DNA of 8,197 nucleotides from Phycisphaeraceae bacterium (lineage in GTDB: Bacteria; Planctomycetota; Phycisphaerae; Phycisphaerales; Phycisphaeraceae): assembly GCA_020850375.1 (NCBI GenBank), contig JADZET010000408.1, forward strand, positions 1-8,197, in the 5' to 3' direction. The number at the start of each line of letters is the position of its first letter. The first letter of the stretch is position 1. This document shows positions 1 through 6,151 of the stretch, in pieces. A model generated the notes under the pieces. It did not search any database, was not told the origin of the DNA, and saw only the letters and a program-made list of their open reading frames with translations. The translations under genes were made by a program, and so were the position numbers.

Positions 1-107
1 CTCACGCGATGTTCGATGGATGTGATGCTTCCGGAGGCGGGAACACTTCCGGGGGCAGGGGCGAAGATGCTTCCGGGGGCGGGGGTGGAGCTACGTTTTG
101 GTGTCAT
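1..107 (-). CDS. Partial protein start with Pro/Ala-Gly-Ser repeats, off left edge
   Basis: An open frame starts at an ATG (complement of 105-107) and stays open for 35 codons to the window edge. An in-frame TAA lies five codons upstream, so this ATG is the first possible ATG. A GGAGG lies about 15 bases upstream, which is further than usual. The visible protein begins MTPKRSSTPAPGS and continues with three related short units (PAPGSIFA, PAPGSV, PASGSI), so the N-terminus looks like a flexible, low-complexity tail. It sits 35 bp after the zinc-ribbon gene on the same strand and is probably in the same transcription unit. No function can be read from this part. By position after a small-terminase-like gene, a large terminase subunit is one possibility, but that is only a guess. 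A spurious frame in a G-rich repeat is the alternative; DNA-unit spacings of 18 and 24 bp, both multiples of three, favour coding. Confidence 0.5.
   Translation of the reverse strand, partial: MTPKRSSTPAPGSIFAPAPGSVPASGSITSIEHRV
24..89. repeat. Three degenerate GC-rich repeats around CTTCCGG
   Basis: Three units share the core CTTCCGG(A/G)GGC(A/G)GGG, with cores starting at 28, 46 and 70. The spacings are 18 and 24 bp, both whole codons in the minus-strand frame that begins at 107. On the plus strand, four runs of four or five G lie between 51 and 85, so a G-quadruplex is possible there. The simplest reading is a coding repeat giving the Pro/Ala-Gly-Ser units of the left-edge protein. Confidence 0.6.
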
Positions 108-142
108 AACGTAACTCTGTTACCTCCAGCCCCGCCGGCGAA

Positions 143-397
143 TCAAGGTTCCATGGTTTTTAGCTTGGATTCCGGTAGGACGTCCATGATGATCAGCATG
201 CGGTCCGGCTGGCCGCAGGCGGGGCAGATGGGGGTCTCCAGCTTCGAGGGGTCGTTCAGGTGCTGCAGCTTGGGGTCGAGGTAGTGCATCACCATGTCGA
301 CCGGGCCGGGGTCGTTGACCCTCCGGCCGCAGCAGGGGCACACCTTGCCGCCCATGCGGCGCTCGAGGGTGTTCAGGCGGGCGGTCAGCTTGGGCAT
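143..397 (-). CDS. Small zinc-ribbon protein (84 aa)
   Basis: The 84-residue product has two CxxC knuckles: Cys20/Cys23 in the motif KVCPCCG and Cys58/Cys61 in TPICPACG. Each is followed by glycine, as expected for a zinc ribbon binding one Zn(2+) through four cysteines. A short N-terminal helix with a leucine pattern (about residues 4-14, LTARLNTLERR) could be a coiled coil for partner contact. The C-terminal 20 residues show no recognisable motif. The ATG start follows the upstream HTH gene after 16 bp, so the two are probably co-transcribed. Small CxxC proteins of this kind are common beside phage terminase and regulatory genes, but this one has no specific name that I recognise. A role with the adjacent HTH protein in DNA binding or packaging is an inference from position only. 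Confidence 0.75.
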   Translation of the reverse strand: MPKLTARLNTLERRMGGKVCPCCGRRVNDPGPVDMVMHYLDPKLQHLNDPSKLETPICPACGQPDRMLIIMDVLPESKLKTMEP

Positions 398-413
398 GGG
401 TCAGTCTCCATTC

Positions 414-842
414 TCAGCGTGAAGTTCGGTTCGCCAGGTCGACCGTCTGCTCTAGGCTGGCGAGACGTGTGGCGAAGTCGTCGAGCTCGATGCCCTCGCG
501 GCCGAAGCGCAGGATCGTCGTGGCGGCCGTGACGCGGGCGTGGTGCGGGGCGGTGGTGTCGGCCATGATCGTGGCCAGGGTGTTGACGGCCAGGGGGGCG
601 ATCCGCTGGGTCATGGCGATGGCCTGGCTAAAGGCGTCGCGTCGGGCCCTGCGGTAGGCCGCGCCGAAGACGGGCTCGCTGAGCCAGCGGTAGAGCGACC
701 GCTCGCCAACGCCCGCCGCGGCGGCGGCCCGGGCCACCGTGGGCTGGTTGAGCAGCTCGAGGATGGCCTGCTCCTGCTTGGGTGAGAGGCCGTCGAGCAG
801 GGCCACGGCGGAGTCGTCGATGGATGGGTTCTCGTCGAGCAT
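414..842 (-). CDS. HTH protein resembling phage small terminase subunits (142 aa)
   Basis: Residues 18-55 carry a helix-turn-helix of the type LSPKQE...TVARAAAAAGVGERSLYRWL: a short helix, an Ala-rich helix and a recognition helix ending in RWL. The segment EPVFGAAYRRARRDAF (about 56-71) follows directly. This arrangement is widespread in phage-derived DNA-binding proteins and in small terminase subunits, which bind the packaging site and feed DNA to the large subunit. The middle is helical, and residues 123-136 (FATRLASLEQ) look like a short coiled coil that could drive oligomers. The ATG is preceded by GGGGAG with a 7-base gap. It is the first gene of a leftward block with the zinc-ribbon gene 16 bp downstream, and it is divergent from the HARE-HTH gene across a 150-bp gap. 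The HTH is clear; the terminase role is an inference, and a transcription regulator is the alternative. Confidence 0.75.
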   Translation of the reverse strand: MLDENPSIDDSAVALLDGLSPKQEQAILELLNQPTVARAAAAAGVGERSLYRWLSEPVFGAAYRRARRDAFSQAIAMTQRIAPLAVNTLATIMADTTAPHHARVTAATTILRFGREGIELDDFATRLASLEQTVDLANRTSR

Positions 843-866
843 GACTTAACTCCCCGGATGATCCAC

Positions 867-891
867 GGCATCGCCCAGCGGCGACGATGCC
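867..891. promoter_or_regulatory. Inverted repeat between divergent genes, candidate operator
   Basis: Perfect 7-bp arms GGCATCG (867-873) and CGATGCC (885-891) flank an 11-base spacer. The element lies in the 150-bp gap between two divergently transcribed genes, both predicted DNA-binding proteins, and starts 25 bp upstream of the leftward start codon. A dimeric repressor site controlling one or both genes is plausible. I see no convincing -35/-10 pair on either strand in this gap, and the low-complexity GC-rich context makes chance possible. Confidence 0.3.
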
Positions 892-992
892 TCATAATCA
901 ACTGCGAATACTGCATTTAGAGCCTTGATGTCCTGGCGAGCCCTTGGCTGAATGGGGTCTGCACCGTCACCCCTTTTCCAAGGAGCACAGTC

Positions 993-1424
993 ATGACCAG
1001 CAAGAAGTCCCGCACGACAAGCCCCGCTCAGCCACGTAGTCGAACGGCGAAGTCCAAGACGGTTGTTCCCGGTCCCGACGCCGCAGCGCCCACGCCCGCC
1101 GACGTTGGCCCACGTCCCGCCACGGACGCTCCATCCGCCACGGAGGCGTCCACGGCCAAGAACGCCGACACGGGCGAACGTCGGGGCAAGGGCACGCCAC
1201 GACCCAGCGGTCTCGCCGCCGCCATCCAGGTCCTGGCCGGGGCCGGCGAACCCCTGAGCGCCCGCCAGATCGTCGACCGCATGTTTGCCCAGGGGCTGTG
1301 GGCCACCGGCGGCAAGACGCCCCACGCCACGATCTACGCCGCCATCCACCGCGAGATCGCGGAGAAGGGCGAAGCCGCACGCTTCCGCAAGGCTGAGCGT
1401 GGGAGGTTCACACTGGCAAAATGA
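993..1424 (+). CDS. HARE-HTH winged-helix protein with disordered basic N-terminus (143 aa)
   Basis: Residues 72-143 match the HARE-HTH domain (HB1, ASXL, restriction endonuclease HTH; the fold also found in RNA polymerase delta): the segments AAIQVLAGAGEPLSARQIVD, GLWATGGKTPHATIYAAIHR and FRKAERGRFTLAK fit its helix, recognition helix and wing. Residues 1-71 are rich in Lys, Arg, Ala, Pro and Thr and look disordered, like a histone-tail-type DNA-binding extension. The start is well supported by CAAGGAG seven bases before the ATG. The gene ends at a stop in 1422-1424 followed within 30 bp by an intrinsic terminator, so it is probably monocistronic. HARE-HTH domains are proposed to link chromatin or modified-base recognition with DNA-acting enzymes. 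A nucleoid-type or regulatory DNA-binding role, possibly sensing methylation made by the nearby ParB-methyltransferase, is an inference. Confidence 0.85.
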   Translation: MTSKKSRTTSPAQPRSRTAKSKTVVPGPDAAAPTPADVGPRPATDAPSATEASTAKNADTGERRGKGTPRPSGLAAAIQVLAGAGEPLSARQIVDRMFAQGLWATGGKTPHATIYAAIHREIAEKGEAARFRKAERGRFTLAK

Positions 1425-1452
1425 CGTCTCCCTTAAGCCGATCGCCCCAACA

Positions 1453-1480
1453 CCCCAGTTCATGCGACTGGGGTTTTCTT
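1453..1480 (+). terminator. Rho-independent terminator after the HARE-HTH gene
   Basis: A perfect 7-bp stem CCCCAGT (1453-1459) / ACTGGGG (1467-1473) encloses a 7-base loop and is followed at once by TTTTCTT. It lies 28 bp past the HARE-HTH stop codon and has the layout of a standard intrinsic terminator on the plus strand. It separates that gene from the membrane-protein gene. Confidence 0.88.
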
Positions 1481-1530
1481 CTGCGAGAGAATAGGTTGCG
1501 GGTGCAGACAGGGGTGTGCGACGATCGCCG

Positions 1531-2139
1531 ATGGCTTCATCGCTCTCTTGCAGCCACGGTCGCGACGAACTACAAATCCTCTTCATCGAGACCCTCAAGA
1601 TCATCCTCTTGTCCGTAGTGGCGGCATGCCTGTACGGCATCGTGCACGACCAGGTCACCGCACGCGTCTGTGTCGAATACTTCACCGTGGCCCACCGGCC
1701 GATCTTTGGGGGCACGCAAGACCCGACGTTGCTCGGACTGGGCTGGGGCGTCATCGCCACATGGTGGGTTGGTCTGCCCCTGGGCGTTCTCCTGGCCCTC
1801 GCCTGCCGTCTCGGCCGCTGGCCCTGCCTGACGGCCCGGCAGACGGTGGTTCCCATCGCTGTTCTTCTGGCCTTCATGGGCGTGGTCGCCTTCTCCATGG
1901 GACTCGTCGGATACCAGCTCGGAGAGTCGGGGGACTTCGTGCTGTTGGGAGAGTTGGCCGAGAAGGTGCCCGCGGATCGCCACGCACGGTTCATTGCGGA
2001 CGCGTTCGCCCATGACGGGTCGTATGGCTCGGGCATCGTCGGTGGCCTCGTCTTGTCGGTGGTCATGGTTATTCGGCGGTGGAGACTGGCGAGGCGGTCT
2101 GCGAACCAGCTGGCTGCCGTTCCGCCTTCCTCCCCGTGA
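1531..2139 (+). CDS. Conserved integral membrane protein, about four helices (202 aa)
   Basis: The product has four hydrophobic stretches. Numbered from the earlier GTG at 1516 (subtract 5 for the ATG used here), they are about 25-43, 72-97, 110-132 and 171-188. The second contains the striking segment GLGWGVIATWWVGLPLG. Between helices one and two lies the conserved-looking run YGIVHDQVTARVCVEYFT. I recall similar proteins as hypothetical membrane proteins in Planctomycetota and other environmental bacteria, without a known function. The inner membrane is the expected location. The start is uncertain: GTG at 1516 and ATG at 1531 are both possible and neither has a good ribosome binding site; the ATG is used because the family-like part starts later (ELQILFIETLKI). 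The last 71 bp overlap the 3' end of the convergent methyltransferase gene. In this phage-like setting it looks like cargo. Confidence 0.78.
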   Translation: MASSLSCSHGRDELQILFIETLKIILLSVVAACLYGIVHDQVTARVCVEYFTVAHRPIFGGTQDPTLLGLGWGVIATWWVGLPLGVLLALACRLGRWPCLTARQTVVPIAVLLAFMGVVAFSMGLVGYQLGESGDFVLLGELAEKVPADRHARFIADAFAHDGSYGSGIVGGLVLSVVMVIRRWRLARRSANQLAAVPPSSP

Positions 2140-3406
2140 ACTGCTCCCAACGCTGGACGATCACATCGCAGTAAAGAGCATCGAGCTCCATCAGGTACGC
2201 CCGTCGGCCCGCCTGCTCGGCGGCGATGAGCGTGGAACCACTGCCGCCAAAGAGGTCCAGGACGTTCTCCCCCGGAAGGGACGAGTACTCCATCGCCCGC
2301 TTGGCCAGCTCAACGGGCTTCTCCGTGAGGTGGATCATGCTCTGCGGGTTGACCTTCTTGACGCTCCAGACATCCGTGGCGTTGTTGGGCCCATGGAACT
2401 GGTGGCCCGCCCCCTCACGCCAGCCGTAGAAGCACCACTCGTGGTTGCCCATGAAGTCCTTGCGGGTCAGGACGGGGTGCTCCTTGACCCAGATCACCGC
2501 CTGGCTGAAGTAGAGCTCGTGCTTCTTGAGCACGGGCGGGTAGTTGGCGCAGTTGGCATATCCGCCCCAGATGTAGAAGCCCCGCCCGGGAAGGAGCACG
2601 CGGGCGAGATTGCCGAACCAGGCGTCCAGGAGCTGGTCGAACTGCTCGTCGGTGACGAAGTCGTTGGCTAAAGGCCGGTCCTTGGGCCGCAACTGGCGGT
2701 GCGTGGCCTTGGCCTTGCCCGGGTGGCGTTCGACGTCGAGCTTCTGGTGATGGGTGGATTCGAAGGACGAAAGGCCGGCCGCGATGGCATTGTTCGAGCG
2801 CGGCTCGACACGGACGTTGTAGGGCGGATCAGTATTGACCAGGTGAATGCTGGCCCCGTCCAAGAGCCGATCGACATCCCCCGCAAGGCTGCTATCCCCG
2901 CACAGCAGGCGATGATGGCCCAGGACCCACAGATCGCCCGGCTGGGTGGTCGCCTCATCCGGCGGGACGGGCACGTCGTCCGGGTCGGTCAGGCCCTGCT
3001 CCAAGGCGTCGGCCGTGCAGAGCAGGCGGTTGAGCTCGTCCGCCTGGAAGCCCAGCAGGTTCAGATCCACGCCCAGCTCGCGCAGCCCCGTCAGCTCCAA
3101 CGGCAGCAGGGCCGCGTCCCAGGTCGCGAGGTTGGCCGTCTGGTTGTCGGCGATGCGATACGCCCTGGCCTTCTCCGGCGACAGGTCCGCAGCCACGTGG
3201 ACGGGCACCTCCGCCATGCCCAGCTTCCGGGCCGCCTTCCACCTTGTGTGGCCAACGACGATGACACCATGGTCGTCCACGACGATCGGCTGGCGGAAGC
3301 CGAACTCCCGCAGGGAGGCGGCCACGGCGTCTACCGCCTGGTCGTTCACGCGCGGGTTCTGCTCATAGGGCTTGATCTGGTCAATGGGGCGAAGTTCGAT
3401 CAGCAT
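2069..3406 (-). CDS. ParB-domain / DNA methyltransferase fusion (445 aa)
   Basis: Residues 3-90 form a ParB/Sulfiredoxin-like domain, with the signature IVVVGHTRWKAARKLG (about 48-63) and the following DNQTANLATWD. Residues 157-172 (GDLWVLGHHRLLCGDS) begin the methyltransferase part. It carries the catalytic motif DPPY at 193-196 and the SAM-binding motif DLFGGSGST at 384-392, in that order, as in beta-class amino-methyltransferases. DPPY is typical of N6-adenine enzymes; N4-cytosine cannot be excluded. It should transfer a methyl group from S-adenosylmethionine to DNA. No restriction enzyme gene is next to it, so it looks like an orphan phage or element methylase, for example protecting element DNA or marking an origin. 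GGAGT lies seven bases before the ATG. It reads away from the repeat array at its 5' side and overlaps the convergent membrane-protein gene by 71 bp at its 3' end. Confidence 0.92.
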   Translation of the reverse strand: MLIELRPIDQIKPYEQNPRVNDQAVDAVAASLREFGFRQPIVVDDHGVIVVGHTRWKAARKLGMAEVPVHVAADLSPEKARAYRIADNQTANLATWDAALLPLELTGLRELGVDLNLLGFQADELNRLLCTADALEQGLTDPDDVPVPPDEATTQPGDLWVLGHHRLLCGDSSLAGDVDRLLDGASIHLVNTDPPYNVRVEPRSNNAIAAGLSSFESTHHQKLDVERHPGKAKATHRQLRPKDRPLANDFVTDEQFDQLLDAWFGNLARVLLPGRGFYIWGGYANCANYPPVLKKHELYFSQAVIWVKEHPVLTRKDFMGNHEWCFYGWREGAGHQFHGPNNATDVWSVKKVNPQSMIHLTEKPVELAKRAMEYSSLPGENVLDLFGGSGSTLIAAEQAGRRAYLMELDALYCDVIVQRWEQFTGRKAERQPAGSQTASPVSTAE

Positions 3407-3590
3407 GACAATGACTCCGAGGGGGGTTGTGTGGTTGAGGTGAGCGTGTTCGGTGTGAGATGGGCAGGCAGACGGCCAAGGTCTGAGTTTTCATGGCCAC
3501 AGAGGGCCAAGGGATGCCACTGGAAGGGGACGTGTACCGCGTGTGCCGCGCTGTGCCGCGACACTCCCATTGCACGCCATACGTCTCCTG

Positions 3591-3613
3591 CGCGCGCGCC
3601 TGCGCGCGTGCGT
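3591..3613. other. Alternating CG tract with inverted-repeat character
   Basis: The stretch CGCGCGCGCC-TGCGCGCGTGCG is nearly perfect alternating pyrimidine-purine. It can form a hairpin (CGCGCGC against GCGCGCG) and is a sequence type prone to Z-DNA under negative supercoiling. It lies between the forward and inverted clusters of the 9-mer array, so it may be part of the same functional element. Confidence 0.45.
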
Positions 3614-3679
3614 AAGTGGAGGAGATCGCGGTACACCGCGGTACACAGCATCTAACCGGTTGCTCGCAGAACACTTGCG

Positions 3680-3710
3680 TGTGCCGCAATGCGTGATTCA
3701 TCGCGGCACA
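3680..3710. repeat. Hairpin made by two array units
   Basis: TGTGCCGC (3680-3687) pairs perfectly with GCGGCACA (3703-3710). After one A/C mismatch the stem continues with ATG (3689-3691) against CAT (3699-3701), leaving a 7-base loop. It is the only place where two opposing copies of the 9-mer lie close enough to extrude as a hairpin, and may be a distinct binding or initiation site within the array. Confidence 0.55.
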
Positions 3711-3766
3711 GACGCGGTACAGCGCGGCACAAGCCTGGGCAGCGGCGTGGTGAGCGGTGACGTAGG

Positions 3767-6151
3767 TCACATCCCACCCCCATCACGCAGCGCGATCCCC
3801 TCATAGAACCGGCCCTGGCCGCTGTTCCTTCGGCAGACGACGCCGGGTACGGCGGCGGCCAGGTCGCGGCCAAAGGTCTGCTTGCTCACCGCGGTGCGGC
3901 CGTCCCGCTCGCACCATGACGTCCACGCGCTGTAAAGGCTGTCGACCCACGCCCGATGGCCCGGCCCGACCACGCAGCAGTCGCGCACGAACGCCATGGC
4001 CGGCGACGCCAGGTCTTCGAGCTCCTCGACGGCATCCAGAACCGAGCGGGGTTGCACGAAGTGCCCACGGGCACGTAGCCGCTTATGACCCTCAATCGCC
4101 CAGACCAGGATGCCCGGCAGCTCGGCCATCAGTTCTTCGGTGAGGTTCGTGTCCTCCTGGCCGTAGAAGCTGTGGATCAGCCGCAGGATCACGAAGCGGC
4201 CGGCCAGGGCACCACTGGTGTCACGCATGCGCGGCAGCTCGTTGGTCAGGAACATGAAGCGGGTCGGCAGCCTCATGGTCACGCTGCCGAGGAACTTGCG
4301 GTCGACGGTCAACGCATCCTCGCCGCTGATGCACAGCAGCCGCTCCGTCACCACGCCGACATTCTCGCCGCTGAAGCGGGCGTCCGAGACGATGGCCAGG
4401 CTCTTGCCGATCAGGGGCTGGAGCCCGAAGGTGCCCGCCAGGCTCGATGTCGTCGGCCCGACGACGTTGCCCGCGCCCACCAGACGGGTCAGCACCCGGC
4501 CGATCGTGCCCTTGCCCGAACGCTTGGGGCCCACCATGAGCAGCATCTTCTGCTGCGACGTGTCCGCGACCAGGCAGTGCCCCATCCATTCCTGGAGCAG
4601 TTCCACGGACTCGAGGTCGTCGCCCCAGAGCTGCTCGAGGAACTTGATCCATCGCTCTGGAACCGGCGGGTTCGGGTCGTACTCGAAGTCGATGGCATTG
4701 GTGTTGAACAGCGCCGGCGTCGGGGGAAGGATCAGACCCGTGGTCAGGTCCAGCGTGCCGGACGGGAACGCCAGCAGGTTGCGCGGGTCAGGTGCCTCGG
4801 CGCGTTGGTCCAGCCATGTCGGCGGCGTCACCGTCGCCGGCAGATGCGTGAAGTCACGCAGCGAATCAATGGCGGCCTTGATGGTGCCGGGATTCGAGTC
4901 GAAGCCCGCTAACTCCATCGCCCCAGTCCGCTTACTGAACCGATAGCACAGGGCCTTGTGCAACCACGGCTGCAGCTGCTGCCGTAGCGACTCTTCCTCG
5001 ACCTCCGCGTAGCGGTTGCCACGCCACGCCAGCAGCGTGCCGGCATAGCTGTGCAGCATGGGCCCGTCGGCATGGGAATAGAACTCATTGACGAACGCCT
5101 CGGCCGTCGGCAGCGTTTTCTTGGGAGAGAGCACCAGGCGGCCGGTCTGCGGGTCGCGCTCGCCCAGGGGGATTTCACCTTCGTCGCGGCCAGCCGGAGG
5201 ATCGTTTCCCGAGGCGGCATCACCATTTCGAGGCAGACGGGGCGGCCGGTATTGTTCCACCACCATCTCCAACGCCTTGTCGATCGTCATTTGGCCGTAG
5301 GTCTTGGCCCCGTGCTTCTCGTCCCATTTCGGCCGGAAGAGGCCCGAACGACGGAACAGGCGGTCGATCTGGCCGGCATCCTTGGTGTAGAACGCGAGCG
5401 TGAACACCAGCGAAGAATCAGCCTCGCTTTGAGAGACGAAGTGGCCGCTCCAGTTGCCGGACCACAGGGCGGAGAATTTCACGCCACCCGGCCGACTGCG
5501 GGAGGCCTTCTCAATGATGTCGTCGTCCGTGAGACCGCAGCCCTCGGCGGGCAGGGCCAGGTTCGCCGGCGGTTGCGTCGGCTGCGCCGCGCCAAACACC
5601 AGCTGGTAGATGTCGTCCACGTCTTCCTGGCAGGAACGAACAGCGCTGGGGGTCCCCGCCAGATGGCGTCCGGTGATGGTGAAAAAACGGTCGTGGTCGT
5701 AGATCTCAACCTCACCGTCCTCGAACGCCTTCTTGCACCTGGGACCGGGCTTGCGCCCCTGGACGATTACCTTCACACCCGTCCCGGACGGGCTGATCTC
5801 GCTGTAGCTGGCGAGCTGATCGATGAACCATTGGCCCCACGCCTTTAGCTCCCCGGTCCTCGGGTCGATGCAGTCGTCGAGATCAACGCCGCAGTAGGGG
5901 CCGTCAGCCGCAAAGACAAATCCCACCCCCTCGTAGGTGCTGTCCGTCTGACAGGCCCGAGTTGCATCGTCAAACGTCGACCACGTGCCAGGATTGGTCG
6001 AATTAGCCGCCGCGCCCGTCCGGGCGTTGAATGGGCACTTGGTCTGTTTGCCGTCGCGCTCGACGTAGCGCCAGCAGACCCACTGGGTCCTCTGACGGAG
6101 CTCCAGGGGAACTGATTGGGCTAAACCAATAGCCGGTTCGTCGCCGCTCAT
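3767..6151 (-). CDS. Phage/plasmid primase-helicase (PrimPol + D5/SF3 helicase, 794 aa)
   Basis: The N-terminus (about 15-190) is a primase-polymerase of the NrS-1 type: RTQWVCWRY, GVGFVF, the metal-binding acids in CGVDLDDC (87-94), SPSGTGVK (120-127) and EIYDHDRFFTITG (149-161). Residues 208-295 resemble the following helix-bundle region (KFSALWSGNW, DRLFRRSGL, TYGQMTIDKAL). The C-terminal half is a D5_N region plus superfamily 3 helicase: Walker A GPKRSGKGT (541-549), Walker B LAIVSDA (Asp590), sensor FLTNE (Asn637) and an arginine-finger candidate in GRFVILRL (Arg652). It should make primers and unwind element DNA at the origin. Length fits the family (P4 alpha is similar). Its ATG overlaps the previous stop as ATGA, implying translational coupling. 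Lys127 stands where many relatives have the catalytic-motif His. The repeat array follows directly downstream. Confidence 0.95.
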   Translation of the reverse strand: MSGDEPAIGLAQSVPLELRQRTQWVCWRYVERDGKQTKCPFNARTGAAANSTNPGTWSTFDDATRACQTDSTYEGVGFVFAADGPYCGVDLDDCIDPRTGELKAWGQWFIDQLASYSEISPSGTGVKVIVQGRKPGPRCKKAFEDGEVEIYDHDRFFTITGRHLAGTPSAVRSCQEDVDDIYQLVFGAAQPTQPPANLALPAEGCGLTDDDIIEKASRSRPGGVKFSALWSGNWSGHFVSQSEADSSLVFTLAFYTKDAGQIDRLFRRSGLFRPKWDEKHGAKTYGQMTIDKALEMVVEQYRPPRLPRNGDAASGNDPPAGRDEGEIPLGERDPQTGRLVLSPKKTLPTAEAFVNEFYSHADGPMLHSYAGTLLAWRGNRYAEVEEESLRQQLQPWLHKALCYRFSKRTGAMELAGFDSNPGTIKAAIDSLRDFTHLPATVTPPTWLDQRAEAPDPRNLLAFPSGTLDLTTGLILPPTPALFNTNAIDFEYDPNPPVPERWIKFLEQLWGDDLESVELLQEWMGHCLVADTSQQKMLLMVGPKRSGKGTIGRVLTRLVGAGNVVGPTTSSLAGTFGLQPLIGKSLAIVSDARFSGENVGVVTERLLCISGEDALTVDRKFLGSVTMRLPTRFMFLTNELPRMRDTSGALAGRFVILRLIHSFYGQEDTNLTEELMAELPGILVWAIEGHKRLRARGHFVQPRSVLDAVEELEDLASPAMAFVRDCCVVGPGHRAWVDSLYSAWTSWCERDGRTAVSKQTFGRDLAAAVPGVVCRRNSGQGRFYEGIALRDGGGM

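Larger units (their letters stand above)
3533..3731. repeat. Array of nine TGTRCCGCG 9-mers in both orientations (iteron-like)
   Basis: Plus-orientation copies start at 3533, 3542, 3552 and 3680 (the last reads TGTGCCGCA). Inverted copies (CGCGGYACA) start at 3627, 3637, 3702, 3713 and 3723. Within clusters the spacing is 9-11 bp, about one helical turn, so bound proteins would line up on one face of the DNA. The outer clusters of three face each other in opposite orientation, giving the array a rough dyad. Such arrays are typical of replication origins bound by an initiator (iterons), of partition centromeres, or of multi-site operators. Position between the primase-helicase and a ParB-domain protein supports the first two. 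Which protein binds is unknown. Confidence 0.75.
3407..3766. other. 360-bp intergenic region with repeats, candidate origin or centromere
   Basis: This gap between the primase-helicase stop and the ParB-methyltransferase start contains no convincing gene. Its right part (3533-3731) is packed with the TGTRCCGCG repeats, a perfect-armed hairpin, and an alternating CG tract at 3591-3611. The left part (3407-3530) is unique sequence that must hold the methyltransferase leader; I see no clear -35/-10 boxes there. Possible frames through the gap on the minus strand have Cys-, His- and Arg-rich, non-protein-like translations and are not called. Confidence 0.55.

Noticed and set aside
846..2150. A 434-codon open frame on the minus strand
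   Set aside because: It is antisense to the HARE-HTH and membrane-protein genes, both supported by domain or family features, and its translation is low-complexity Arg/Pro/Thr-rich.
3400..3651. An 83-codon minus-strand frame through the repeat array
   Set aside because: No ribosome binding site, starts inside a 9-mer cluster, and the composition is not protein-like.
2699..3655. A 318-codon plus-strand frame
   Set aside because: It is the antisense shadow of the ParB-methyltransferase gene, which has clear motifs on the other strand.
3533..3731. CRISPR array
   Set aside because: Repeat units are only 9 bp, occur in both orientations and have no regular 30-40 bp spacers.
3381..3770. A 129-codon minus-strand frame whose GTG overlaps the primase stop (ATGTGA)
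   Set aside because: The overlap looks like coupling, but the translation is Cys/His/Arg-rich without protein-like pattern, follows the DNA repeats, and runs into the methyltransferase start.
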